From assembly GCF_016862075.1 (NCBI RefSeq), contig NZ_BOMG01000119.1, forward strand, positions 1-62,993: a DNA stretch of 62,993 bases, written 5' to 3'. Source of the stretch: Actinoplanes couchii. Its GTDB lineage: Bacteria > Actinomycetota > Actinomycetes > Mycobacteriales > Micromonosporaceae. Positions 33,127 to 41,924 of this stretch are shown here, piece after piece. Below the pieces are notes generated by a model. The model saw only the letters and a program-made list of their open reading frames with translations, was not told where the DNA came from and did no database searches. How positions within the stretch are numbered: the first letter of the stretch is position 1; each line of letters begins with the position of its first letter. The translations under genes and the position numbers were made by a program.

Positions 33127-33968
33127 CCGCCGACCACGGGGCCCGGCTGCGCGCCGCCGGCGAGCGGCTGGCCGAGGAGTTCAAGACCGTTGCCGGCGTA
33201 CGTTCGGTGCTGCTCACCGGGTCCGTCGCGCGGGGTGTCGCGGACCGCTGGTCGGATGTGGAACTCCTGATCCTGTGGGAGGACGCGCCCTCCCCGGAGG
33301 CCCGTCACGGTGCGGCGTCCCGGGCCGGGGGAGAGGTGTCCGCCTTCCACGATCACGACCCGGACAACGCCGAGTGGTCCGAGGACGTGCTGCTGGACCG
33401 GGCCGAGGTCCAGGTCAGCCACCGGATCGTGGCCGAGGTGGACACCTGGATCGCCGACGTCCTGGAGCGCGCCGACCCGGCCCTGGTCAAGCAGGATCTG
33501 ATCGCCCTGCTCCGGGACGCGGTGGTGCTGCACGACACCGGCCCGGTGGCCGGCTGGGTGGCCCGCACCGAGGTCTACCCGGAGGCGCTGGCCCTGGCGA
33601 TGGTCGGCGCCCACCTGGACTTCCGGTCCTCCTGGCAGCGCCGCAGGCTGCTGGCCCGCGGCGACCTGCTGCCGCTGGCCGAGGACCTGCTGGACACCGC
33701 CCGCAACGTGCTGCTGGTGCTGCTCGGCCTGAACCGGGTGTGGTTCCCGCATCTGGGGTTCAAGGGGATGTCCCGGGTGGCCGAGGCGCTGCCGCTGGCC
33801 CCGCCCGCGCTGCCGGCCCGCCTGGACGCGCTGTTCACGGCGACCCCGGCCAGCGCGGTCCCGGCCGCCGACGCGCTGATCTCGGAGACGCTGATCCTGG
33901 TGGCGAAGAACATGCCGGCGGCGAACGCCCTGGACGAGCTGGCCCACCTCGGCCGGGAGCGCTTCTAG
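33123..33968 (+). CDS. Nucleotidyltransferase-fold protein
   Basis: 281 residues. LLTGSVARGVADRWSDVELLILWE is the GS...D.(E/D) signature of a minimal nucleotidyltransferase domain, followed by a helical C-terminal part (LVKQDLIALLRDAVVLHDTG...). An aminoglycoside-adenylyltransferase-like or RNA-modifying role cannot be told apart. Coupled by ATGA overlap to the cap-like protein. Confidence 0.78.
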   Translation: MTADHGARLRAAGERLAEEFKTVAGVRSVLLTGSVARGVADRWSDVELLILWEDAPSPEARHGAASRAGGEVSAFHDHDPDNAEWSEDVLLDRAEVQVSHRIVAEVDTWIADVLERADPALVKQDLIALLRDAVVLHDTGPVAGWVARTEVYPEALALAMVGAHLDFRSSWQRRRLLARGDLLPLAEDLLDTARNVLLVLLGLNRVWFPHLGFKGMSRVAEALPLAPPALPARLDALFTATPASAVPAADALISETLILVAKNMPAANALDELAHLGRERF

Positions 33969-33971
33969 CTC

Positions 33972-34005
33972 CCGTGTGGCGGCTCCCACGGGATCCGCCA
34001 CACGG
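33972..34005. terminator. Bidirectional hairpin terminator
   Basis: Perfect 11-bp arms CCGTGTGGCGG (33972-33982) and CCGCCACACGG (33995-34005) between two convergent genes, 4 bases after one stop and 4 before the other. Confidence 0.8.
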
Positions 34006-34008
34006 AAC

Positions 34009-35373
34009 CTAGATCTTGTCGGCGGCCTTGCGGGCGGCGATCAGGACCGGATCCCAGACCGGGGCGAACGGGGGCGCGTAACCGAGGTCGAGGGCGGTCA
34101 TCTCGACGACCGTCATCCGGTTCCAGACGGCGATCGCGAAGGCGTCGATGCGTTTGGCGGCCTCGGCGCGGCCGACGATCTGGGCGCCGAGCAGCAGGCC
34201 GGTGTCCTTCTCGGCGATCACCTTGACGGTCATCGGGACGGCGCCGGGGAAGTAGCCGGCCCGGTTCGTGGACTCGATGGTGGCGGTCACGAACCGGAAG
34301 CCGGCGGCCTCGGCCTCCTTCGAGGACAGCCCGGTGCGGGCCACCTCCAGGTCGCAGATCTTGGTGACGGCGGTGCCGATCACGCCGGGGAACGTGGCGT
34401 ACCCGCCGCCGATGTTGATCCCGGCGACCCGGCCCTGCTTGTTGGCGTGGGTGCCGAGCGGCACGTGCAGGCTCTTGCCGCTGACCAGGTGGGTGACCTG
34501 GACGCAGTCGCCGGCCGCCCACACCCCGTCGACGACCCCGTCCGGGCCGGTGACCCGTTGCCGCAGGTCGGTGGCGAGTCCGCCGGTGTCGCCGAGCGGG
34601 ATCCCGGCGGCGTCGGCGAGCGCCGTGTTCGGGCGCACCCCCAGCCCCAGGACGACGACGTCGGCCGGGATGGTCCCGTCGTCGGTGACCACCGCCCGCA
34701 CCCGGTCGTCGCTGGTCTCCAGGGCCCGGACGGCGACGCCGGTCCGCAGCTCGATGCCGAGGCCGCGCACCGCGTCGGCGACGAGCGCGCCCATGTCCGG
34801 GTCGACGGTGGACATCGGCTGCCCGGAGCGTTCGACCAGGGTGACCCGCAGCCCGCGCCGGATCAGGGCCTCGGCCATCTCGACGCCGATGTAGCCGCCG
34901 CCGATCACCACCGCGTCGCGGGCGTCGAACGAGGACAGCCAGGCCTCGATGGCGGCCCCGTCGCCGAGGGTCTGCACGCCGAAGATGCCGCTGGCCGGGT
35001 TGTCGGCCCAGGCCGGGCGCACCGGCACCGCGCCTGCCGCGTACATCAGGACGTCGTAGCCCTCGGTGATGTCCTTGCCCGCGGCGATGTCACGGACGGT
35101 CACCGTCCGGGCGTCGAGGTTGATGCCGGTGACCTCGTGGCCGGTCCGGACGTCGATGTGGTCCTTGCGGAAGGTGGCCGGGTCACGGGCGATCAGCTCG
35201 TCCGGGCCGCCGACCAGGCCGCCCACCCAGTACGGGATGCCGCACGCCGAGTAGGACGTGAAATCGCCCCGTTCGAACGCGAGGATCTCCAACTCGCCGG
35301 GGCCGAGACGGCGCCGGGCCTGGGACGCGGCGGACATTCCTGCCGCATCCCCACCGATGACTATCATTCGCAC
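34009..35373 (-). CDS. CoA-disulfide reductase/NADH-oxidase family flavoprotein
   Basis: 454 residues. MRMIVIGGDAAGMSAASQARR (FAD), the redox Cys in FTSYSACGIPYWVGG (near residue 44), VVIGGGYIGVEMAEAL (NADH), GVWAAGDCVQV (second FAD contact), and the C-terminal dimer domain. A single active-site Cys is typical of CoA-disulfide/persulfide reductases and water-forming NADH oxidases. GTG 35373 or ATG 35367 as start. Substrate by pattern only. Confidence 0.88.
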   Translation of the reverse strand: MRMIVIGGDAAGMSAASQARRRLGPGELEILAFERGDFTSYSACGIPYWVGGLVGGPDELIARDPATFRKDHIDVRTGHEVTGINLDARTVTVRDIAAGKDITEGYDVLMYAAGAVPVRPAWADNPASGIFGVQTLGDGAAIEAWLSSFDARDAVVIGGGYIGVEMAEALIRRGLRVTLVERSGQPMSTVDPDMGALVADAVRGLGIELRTGVAVRALETSDDRVRAVVTDDGTIPADVVVLGLGVRPNTALADAAGIPLGDTGGLATDLRQRVTGPDGVVDGVWAAGDCVQVTHLVSGKSLHVPLGTHANKQGRVAGINIGGGYATFPGVIGTAVTKICDLEVARTGLSSKEAEAAGFRFVTATIESTNRAGYFPGAVPMTVKVIAEKDTGLLLGAQIVGRAEAAKRIDAFAIAVWNRMTVVEMTALDLGYAPPFAPVWDPVLIAARKAADKI

Positions 35374-35496
35374 CGGTCCATTCTGCCTGTGTTACCGGAG
35401 GATTTCCGGAAAGCTGCGCCGAGTGGTTGCCCATCACATCGGCCCCGCTCTATGGTGGCCTCACCGCCGTCACATCATTCCCGGGGCGATTTCCAG

Positions 35497-35522
35497 TCGT
35501 CGTCGAAGCGCTTCGACGACGA
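35497..35522. promoter_or_regulatory. LacI-type operator before the GH3 gene
   Basis: Perfect 26-bp palindrome centred between 35509 and 35510; the inner 20 bases, TCGTCGAAGCGCTTCGACGA, recur at 39596-39615 before the transporter operon. The central CGAAGCGCTTCG is a classic LacI/GalR core. It ends 18 bases before the ATG, overlapping where polymerase or ribosome would sit. Confidence 0.9.
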
Positions 35523-35540
35523 TTCATGAGGAGAATTCCT

Positions 35541-38426
35541 ATGCGCGGATTCGCCGTGCTCGCGGCTGCCCTTCTAGTTGTCCCACTTCATCCCGGAGCG
35601 GCGCAGGCTGCCCCGGAACTCCCGTTCCGTGACCCGTCCCGGCCGCTGGCCGCCCGGGTCGACGACCTGGTCGGGCGGCTCACTCTCGACGAGAAGATCT
35701 CGCTGCTGCACCAGTATCAGCCGGCGATTCCCCGCCTCGGGATCGGCCTGTTCAAAACCGGGACCGAGGCCCTGCACGGTGTCGCCTGGTCCAGCGACCA
35801 CGGGGCGGGCGGAGCCAAGATCGACGCGACCGCCACGGTGTTCCCGCAGGCCGTCGGACTGGCCAGCACCTGGGACCCGGAGTTGATCAAGCGGGTCGGC
35901 AGTGCGGTCGGTGACGAACTGCGCGGGTTCCACGTACAGAATCCGCAGGTGTGGGGTCTGAACGCCTGGGCCCCGGTGGTCAATCCGCTGCGTGACCCGC
36001 GGTGGGGCCGCAACGAGGAGGGCTATTCCGAGGATCCGCTGCTCACCGGCGCGATCGCCACCGCGTACGGCGACGGTCTGCAGGGTGACGACCCCGATCA
36101 CCTGAAGGTCGCGCCGACGCTGAAGCACTACGCCGCCTACAACAACGAGACGCTACGGGACCGGACCTCGTCGAACGTGCCGCAGCGGGTCCTCGACGAA
36201 TACGACCGCAAACCGTTCGAGATCGCCCTGAAGAACGGTTCCGCGACCGGTGTGATGGCCGCCTACAACCTGATCAACGGGCGGCCCGCCACCGTCGACC
36301 CGGACCTCGGGACGCTGTTGCGCGACTGGAGTGACCAGCGGCTCTTCAACGTCAGCGATGCCTGGGCGCCGACAAATCTGACCGGTTCGCAGGCGTATTT
36401 CGCGACCCGGGCCGAGGCGGACGCCGCCACGATCAAGGCGGGACTGGACAGCTTCACCGTCGACGACACCAACGCCGAGCCGACCACCACCGCGATCAAG
36501 CAGGCCCTGACACAGGGGCTGCTGACCGAGGCCGATGTGGACGAATCGGTCGGCAACGCGCTGAGCATCCGGTTCCGGCTCGGCGAGTTCGACCCGGACG
36601 GTGGCCCGTACGCGACGATCGCCCCCTCGGTGATCGACAGTCCGGCCCACCGCGCGCTGGCCCGCCGGACCGCCGCCGACGCCGCGGTGCTGCTGAACAA
36701 CGACGGGATCCTGCCGCTGCGGGCCGGCGGGTCGCTCGCGGTCGTCGGTCCCACGGCGGGCAAGCTCTACAGCGATTGGTACGGCGGTCAACTCCCGTAC
36801 CGGGTCAGCATCCTGGACGGCCTGACCGAACGGGCCTCGTCGGTCACCACCGGCACCGGCGCCGACCGGATCGCGCTCCGCGAGGTGACCACCGGCCGCT
36901 ACGTGACCGCCGGCGCCGAGACGGTCGGTGTCACCGGGAGCAGCCCGACGGCGGCGTCCCAGTTCGACAGCGTCGACTGGGGTGACGGGGTCTCGACGCT
37001 GCGCAGCGTCGCCAACGGCAAGCTGATCAGCTACAACTGGGGACCGTTCGTCACGAACGCCGACGAGCCCAACGGCTGGTTCGTCCAGCAGCAGTTCCGG
37101 CAGGAGCGGCAGCCCGACGGCACCTACGTCCTGCACTACGTGGGCTACGAGACCCAGGAGTCCTGGTTCCCGGCGAACCACTACGTCACCGTGGGCGACG
37201 ACGGCAACCTGACGCTCGGTGCCTCGTCGGCCGCCGGCGCCGCCCGGTTCACCAGGGAGCTACTGGTCGACGGGGTCGCGCAGGCCGCGGCGGCCGCGAA
37301 GAAGGCGAGGACCGCGGTGGTGGTCGTCGGCACCGACCCGTTCGTCGCCGCCCGCGAGGTCCACGACCGGTCCTCGCTGGCCCTCGGCGAACGGCAGGAA
37401 ACCCTGATCACCGCGGTCCGCAAGGCCAACCCGCGGACCGTCGTGGTGGTGCAGAGCAGTTACCCGCAGACGATCCCCGCCGCGCCCGGCGTCCTGTGGA
37501 CCACACACGCCGGGGCCGAGACCGGGCACGCCGTCGCCGACGTGCTGTTCGGCGACGTCAACCCGGCCGGACGGCTGACCCAGACCTGGTACCGGTCGGC
37601 CGCCCAGCTGCCCGCGGACCTGCTCGAGTACGACATCATCCAGTCGCGACAGACCTACCTCTACAGTGCGGCGAAACCGCTCTATCCGTTCGGTCACGGT
37701 CTGTCCTACACGACGTTCACCTACGGCCGGCCTGCGGTACGCGACGGCAAGGTCACCGTGACCGTCACCAACACCGGGAAGCGGACCGGATCCGAGGTGG
37801 TCCAGCTCTACACGCATCAGCGCAGCTCAAGGGACGTCACCCCGATCAAGCAGCTCCGGGGCTTCGAGAAGGTGACGCTGCGTCCCGGGCAGTCGAAGAC
37901 GGTCACGATTGCGCTGACGACGGCCGACCTGGCCCGCTGGGACCAGACCCGTGGGCGCCGGGTCGTCGAGACCTCGGTGCATGACGTCCTGCTCGGGTCG
38001 TCCTCCACCGACATCCGGGCCCGCACCACCCTCGCGGTCCGGGGCGAGACGATCCCGCCGAGAGACCTGTCGAAGACCACCAGAGCGGAGACCTTCGACG
38101 CGTACGCCGGAGTAAAGCTCCTGGACGAGACGAAGACCAGCGGAACCGTGGTCGGAGCGCAGGCCCCCGGCGACTGGCTGGCCTTCAAGGACGCGACGCT
38201 CCGCAACACCGGTCGTTTCACCGCGACCGCTGCCGGCACGGGCACCGTGCAGATCCGTGTCGGCTCGCCGACCGGCCGTCTGCTCGGTACCGCGACTCTC
38301 GCCGACACCGGAAGTGTCTACACATACCGGTCGATGACCGTCCCGCTGGCGAGGTTCAGCGGCCGGACGACGGTCTACCTGGTGCCCAGCCCCGGCCTGC
38401 GGCTGGCCGGCTTCACCATCAGTTGA
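35541..38426 (+). CDS. Secreted GH3 glycosidase with beta-trefoil-like insert and C-terminal CBM6-like domain
   Basis: 961 residues. Signal peptide MRGFAVLAAALLVVPLHPGA. GH3 domain from LPFRDPSRPLAARVDDLVGRLTLDEKISLLHQY; catalytic Asp273 in NVSDAWAPT; HYAAYNNE and GRNEEGYSEDP substrate motifs. The second GH3 domain carries an insert (about residues 440-575, ALREVTTGRYVTAGAETVGV...) that looks fascin- or trefoil-like. Then a fibronectin-III-like domain (GKVTVTVTNTGKRTGSEVVQLY) and a CBM6-like end. Probably a beta-glucosidase or beta-xylosidase. ATG follows AGGAG. Its palindrome links it to the LacI gene downstream. Confidence 0.92.
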   Translation: MRGFAVLAAALLVVPLHPGAAQAAPELPFRDPSRPLAARVDDLVGRLTLDEKISLLHQYQPAIPRLGIGLFKTGTEALHGVAWSSDHGAGGAKIDATATVFPQAVGLASTWDPELIKRVGSAVGDELRGFHVQNPQVWGLNAWAPVVNPLRDPRWGRNEEGYSEDPLLTGAIATAYGDGLQGDDPDHLKVAPTLKHYAAYNNETLRDRTSSNVPQRVLDEYDRKPFEIALKNGSATGVMAAYNLINGRPATVDPDLGTLLRDWSDQRLFNVSDAWAPTNLTGSQAYFATRAEADAATIKAGLDSFTVDDTNAEPTTTAIKQALTQGLLTEADVDESVGNALSIRFRLGEFDPDGGPYATIAPSVIDSPAHRALARRTAADAAVLLNNDGILPLRAGGSLAVVGPTAGKLYSDWYGGQLPYRVSILDGLTERASSVTTGTGADRIALREVTTGRYVTAGAETVGVTGSSPTAASQFDSVDWGDGVSTLRSVANGKLISYNWGPFVTNADEPNGWFVQQQFRQERQPDGTYVLHYVGYETQESWFPANHYVTVGDDGNLTLGASSAAGAARFTRELLVDGVAQAAAAAKKARTAVVVVGTDPFVAAREVHDRSSLALGERQETLITAVRKANPRTVVVVQSSYPQTIPAAPGVLWTTHAGAETGHAVADVLFGDVNPAGRLTQTWYRSAAQLPADLLEYDIIQSRQTYLYSAAKPLYPFGHGLSYTTFTYGRPAVRDGKVTVTVTNTGKRTGSEVVQLYTHQRSSRDVTPIKQLRGFEKVTLRPGQSKTVTIALTTADLARWDQTRGRRVVETSVHDVLLGSSSTDIRARTTLAVRGETIPPRDLSKTTRAETFDAYAGVKLLDETKTSGTVVGAQAPGDWLAFKDATLRNTGRFTATAAGTGTVQIRVGSPTGRLLGTATLADTGSVYTYRSMTVPLARFSGRTTVYLVPSPGLRLAGFTIS

Positions 38427-38443
38427 CGGCGCGGAGTGGGGCA

Positions 38444-38471
38444 CTCGCCGTGAGGGGAGAGTCACGGCGAG
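38444..38471. terminator. Hairpin terminator after GH3
   Basis: Perfect 10-bp arms CTCGCCGTGA (38444-38453) and TCACGGCGAG (38462-38471), nested in a weaker outer pairing (GGCGCGGAGTGG with CCACTGCGCC). Confidence 0.75.
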
Positions 38472-38538
38472 GGCTCCACTGCGCCGGTGATCAGTAGGAT
38501 CCACGAAAGGAGAGGCTTTGGGGACTTGGGGAGGCTCA

Positions 38539-39555
38539 GTGCCGACGATCAACGACGTCGCCAAGGCGGCCGGGGTGTCGCCCAGCACCGTGTCGTATGT
38601 TTTGTCCGGCCGTCGCCCGATCTCCGCCGAGACCCGCGCCCGCGTGCAGGCCGCCATCGCGGAGCTGGGTTTCCACCCGCACGCCGGGGCCCGCGCCCTG
38701 GCGAGCAGCAAGACGAACGTGATCGCGCTGGTCGCGCCGCTGCGGGTCGATGTGAACGTGCCGGTCATCATGCAGTTCGCGACGGCGGTGGTGACCGCAG
38801 CCCGGTCGTACAACCATGACGTCCTGCTGTTGACCAAGGACGAGGGGACGGCCGGCCTGGAGCGGGTCGCCCACAGCACCATGGTCGACGCCTTGATACT
38901 GATGGATCTGGAGCGCGACGACCTGCGCATCCCGGCGTTGCGCAAGCTGAAGCAGCCGTCGGTGCTGATCGGGTTGCCGGCCGACCACACCGGCATCGCG
39001 TGTGTCGATCTGGACTTCGGCGCGGCGGCCCGGCTGGCGCTGGAGCACCTGGCCGGGCACGGGCACCGGCGGATCGGCCTGGTCGGCCCGTCCCCGGCGG
39101 TGTACAAGCGGCAGACGACGTACGCGGACCGCTTCCTCACCGGTTTCCTGGAGTCGTCGGTCGAGCTGGGACTGCGCACGGTGACCCACCCGTGCGAGCC
39201 GGGCGCCGCGGGTGTCCGGTCCGCGCTGGCCGACCTGGACGCCGAGCTCGACGGCATCACCGCCCTGGTGGTGCACAACGAGGAGGCGCTGCGCCCGCTG
39301 CTGGACCTGTTGCGGGCCACCGGCCGGCGGGTGCCGGAGGACATCTCGATCGTGACGGTCTGCCCGCGTGACGTGGCGATGTCCCTGCCGGTCAACCTGA
39401 CGTCGATCGACATCCCGGCGCACGACGTCGGCACCCTCGCGGTGGAGACGGCGATGCGGCTGCTGGACGGTCGCAGCATCGAGTTCACCCGGCTCCTCGC
39501 GCCGAGTCTGGTCGAGCGCGACAGCTGCCGCGAAATCTCCTCGTCACACCGTTGA
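38539..39555 (+). CDS. LacI-family regulator of the glycan locus
   Basis: 338 residues from GTG 38539: (M)PTINDVAKAAGVSPSTVSYVLSGRRPISAETRARVQAAIAELGFHPHAGARALAS is the LacI HTH plus hinge; the rest is a periplasmic-binding-protein-like sensor (VDALILMDLERDD; GHGHRRIGLVGPS; LTSIDIPAHDVGTLAVETAMRLL). A TTG at 38518 with AGGAG upstream is an alternative start. It lies between two operators of identical core, which it very likely binds; the inducer would be an imported oligosaccharide. Confidence 0.93.
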   Translation: MPTINDVAKAAGVSPSTVSYVLSGRRPISAETRARVQAAIAELGFHPHAGARALASSKTNVIALVAPLRVDVNVPVIMQFATAVVTAARSYNHDVLLLTKDEGTAGLERVAHSTMVDALILMDLERDDLRIPALRKLKQPSVLIGLPADHTGIACVDLDFGAAARLALEHLAGHGHRRIGLVGPSPAVYKRQTTYADRFLTGFLESSVELGLRTVTHPCEPGAAGVRSALADLDAELDGITALVVHNEEALRPLLDLLRATGRRVPEDISIVTVCPRDVAMSLPVNLTSIDIPAHDVGTLAVETAMRLLDGRSIEFTRLLAPSLVERDSCREISSSHR

Positions 39556-39595
39556 CATGAGCCACCGTGAATCAATAGCGTCTCGACAAGAGCCA

Positions 39596-39615
39596 TCGTC
39601 GAAGCGCTTCGACGA
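39596..39615. promoter_or_regulatory. LacI-type operator before the sugar ABC operon
   Basis: Perfect 20-bp palindrome TCGTCGAAGCGCTTCGACGA, 45 bases before the binding-protein ATG; identical to the core of the 35497-35522 palindrome. Confidence 0.9.
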
Positions 39616-39660
39616 CTGATTCGCTTACTTTCCTCAACCAGTCCCTCTGGGAGGACGGCT

Positions 39661-40968
39661 ATGTTCCGATCACGTTCCGGCCTGGCGGCCGGTGCACTTT
39701 TGCTGGCAGCGTCCCTCGGCCTGACCGCGTGCGGCGGTTCTGACGACTCGACCGAGGGCGCGGACGCCAAGGTCCTCAACCTCTGGCACTACGAAGCTCC
39801 GACCAGCGCGATGGGTGTCGCCTGGGCCAAATCGATCGAGCTGTTCAAGGCGAGCCACCCGGGTGTCGAGGTCAAGTTCGAGGAGAAGGGCTTCGAACAG
39901 ATCCAGCAGAACGCCCAGATGATCCTCAACTCGGACAGCGCCCCGGACATCCTCGAGTACAACAAGGGCAACGCGACGGCCGGCCTGCTGTCGAAGCAGG
40001 GCCTGCTCACCGACATCTCCGACGAGTTCACCAAGCGCGGCTGGGACAAGAAGCTGAGCGCCAGCCTGCAGACCACCGCCAAGTACGACGAAGACGGCAT
40101 CATGGGCAGCGGCAAGGTCTTCGGCGTGCCCAACTACGGCGAGTTCGTCACGGTCTACTACAACAAGAAGATGTTCGACCAGTACAAGCTGGCCGTGCCG
40201 ACGACGCTCGACGAGTTCACCAAGGTGATGGACACGTTCGTGCAGAACAAGGTGACGCCGCTGTCGGTCGGCGGCTCGGAGTACCCGGCCCAGCAGATCT
40301 TCTACGAGCTGGCGCTGGCCAAGGCCGACCGGGCGTTCATCGACGACTACCAGCTCTACAAGAACAAGGTCGACTTCAAGGGCCCGCAGCTCACGTACGG
40401 CGCCACGACGTTCGCCGACTGGGTGAAGAAGGGGTACATCGGCAAGGACTCGGCCGGTATCGGCGCCGAGGACATGGCCGTCGCGTTCACCCAGGGCAAG
40501 TTCCCGATCATGATCTCCGGCTCGTGGTTCTACGGCCGCTTCGCCTCCGAGGTCAAGGACTTCGAGTGGGGCACCTTCCTCTTCCCGGGCAACACCCTGC
40601 ACCCGGGCTCCAGCGGCAACCTGTGGGTGGTGCCGGAGAAGAGCAAGGCCAAGGCCCTCGCCTACGACTTCATCGACATCACCATGTCGCCGGAGATCCA
40701 GGCGCTGCTCGGCAACAGCGGCGGTGTCCCGGTGGCGGCCGACCCGTCGGCGATCACCGACCCGAAGAACAAGGAGCTGGTCGAGACCTTCAACAAGATC
40801 TCGACCGCGGACGGCCTCGCCTTCTACCCGGACTGGCCCGCCCCCGGTTACTACGACGTGCTCGTCGCCGGAACGCAGGGCCTGATCAACGGCTCGAAGA
40901 CGCCGGACGCGGTCCTCGACGAGATCGCCAAGCCGTACAACGAGAACCTGGCTGATCTCGGCAAATGA
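39661..40968 (+). CDS. ABC transporter sugar-binding lipoprotein
   Basis: 435 residues. Lipoprotein signal MFRSRSGLAAGALLLAASLGLTACGG (lipobox LTAC). Family 1 solute-binding fold: LNLWHYEAPTSAMGVAWAKSIELFKASHPGVEVKFEEKGFEQIQQNAQMIL, PDILEYNKGNATAGLLSKQGLL. Binds an oligosaccharide outside the membrane for the two permeases that follow. GGGAGG precedes the ATG. Confidence 0.95.
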   Translation: MFRSRSGLAAGALLLAASLGLTACGGSDDSTEGADAKVLNLWHYEAPTSAMGVAWAKSIELFKASHPGVEVKFEEKGFEQIQQNAQMILNSDSAPDILEYNKGNATAGLLSKQGLLTDISDEFTKRGWDKKLSASLQTTAKYDEDGIMGSGKVFGVPNYGEFVTVYYNKKMFDQYKLAVPTTLDEFTKVMDTFVQNKVTPLSVGGSEYPAQQIFYELALAKADRAFIDDYQLYKNKVDFKGPQLTYGATTFADWVKKGYIGKDSAGIGAEDMAVAFTQGKFPIMISGSWFYGRFASEVKDFEWGTFLFPGNTLHPGSSGNLWVVPEKSKAKALAYDFIDITMSPEIQALLGNSGGVPVAADPSAITDPKNKELVETFNKISTADGLAFYPDWPAPGYYDVLVAGTQGLINGSKTPDAVLDEIAKPYNENLADLGK

Positions 40969-40974
40969 GCAACG

Positions 40975-41008
40975 CGCGGCGCGGGCGGTGACCACCGCCC
41001 GCGCCGCG
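40975..41008 (+). promoter_or_regulatory. 16-bp intercistronic hairpin between binding protein and permease
   Basis: CGCGGCGCGGGCGGTG (40975-40990) pairs perfectly with CACCGCCCGCGCCGCG (40993-41008). It ends one base before the AAGGAAAGGGG ribosome site of the permease. Likely acts as an attenuator or 3' stabiliser that keeps binding protein more abundant than permeases. Confidence 0.8.
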
Positions 41009-41024
41009 AAGGAAAGGGGCCGGC

Positions 41025-41924
41025 ATGGCCGGAGGTTCTACCCGGGACCGCGGTTACGCGGTGTATCTGATTCCCGGCGTGCTGGCTTCGCTCGCGGTGA
41101 TCGTCGTGCCGCTGGTGATGACCGTGTACTACAGCTTCACCAAGTGGACCGGGGTCGGCGACCCGCGCTGGGTCGGCTTCGACAACTACACCCGGCTGTT
41201 CGGCGACACCCTGTTCTGGCAGTCGTTCGGCAACATCGGGCTGCTCGTCATCGCGATGGCGATCGTCCCGACCCTGATCGGGCTGGTCCTGGCCGCGGTG
41301 CTCTTCGACTACGTGGCCAAGCACTTCGGCGACCGGTGGGCCGGGCTGTTCCGCTCCGGCTACTACCTGCCGCAGGTGCTACCGGTCGCGGTCACCGGCA
41401 TCGTCTGGTCCTGGATCCTGCACCCGAGTTACGGCTCGCTCAACCAGATCCTGGACACGATCGGGCTCGGCTCGCTGGGCCGCAACTGGCTCGGTGACGA
41501 GAAGTACGCGCTGTACAGCGTGATGGCCGTGATGATCTGGTTCCAGCTCGGCTACCCGATCGTGATGTTCATGTCCGGGTTGTCGCGCATCGACCCGTCC
41601 CTCTACGAGGCCGCCGACCTGGACGGGGCGACCTGGTGGCAGCGGTTCCGCAGGATCACCGTCTACATGATCCGGCCCGAGTTCTACGTCGTGCTGGTCA
41701 CCACCACGATCGCCGCGCTCAAGATCTTCGGGCAGGTCTTCGTGCTCACCAAGGGCGGGCCGAGCAACTCCACCCTGGTGCCGTCCTACTTCGCGTACAA
41801 GAACTTCTTCGAGAAAGCCCAGGTCGGGTACGGCTCGGCGATCTCCACCGTGCTGACGGTGCTGATCGTCATCCTCGCCTTCCTGTTCCTGCGTCTCCAG
41901 CACAGGTCGGAAGAGCTCAGATGA
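41025..41924 (+). CDS. Sugar ABC permease (MalF-like)
   Basis: 299 residues, six membrane helices, with the coupling-loop motif EAADLDGATWWQRFRRITVYMIRPEF. Forms the membrane channel with the next gene. Stop overlaps the start of the second permease (ATGA). No ATPase gene is in the operon; a shared MsiK-type ATPase is expected. Confidence 0.94.
   Translation: MAGGSTRDRGYAVYLIPGVLASLAVIVVPLVMTVYYSFTKWTGVGDPRWVGFDNYTRLFGDTLFWQSFGNIGLLVIAMAIVPTLIGLVLAAVLFDYVAKHFGDRWAGLFRSGYYLPQVLPVAVTGIVWSWILHPSYGSLNQILDTIGLGSLGRNWLGDEKYALYSVMAVMIWFQLGYPIVMFMSGLSRIDPSLYEAADLDGATWWQRFRRITVYMIRPEFYVVLVTTTIAALKIFGQVFVLTKGGPSNSTLVPSYFAYKNFFEKAQVGYGSAISTVLTVLIVILAFLFLRLQHRSEELR

Noticed and set aside
35427..35540. 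Longer N-terminus for the GH3 protein
   Set aside because: Would run through the operator palindrome and place the signal peptide internally.
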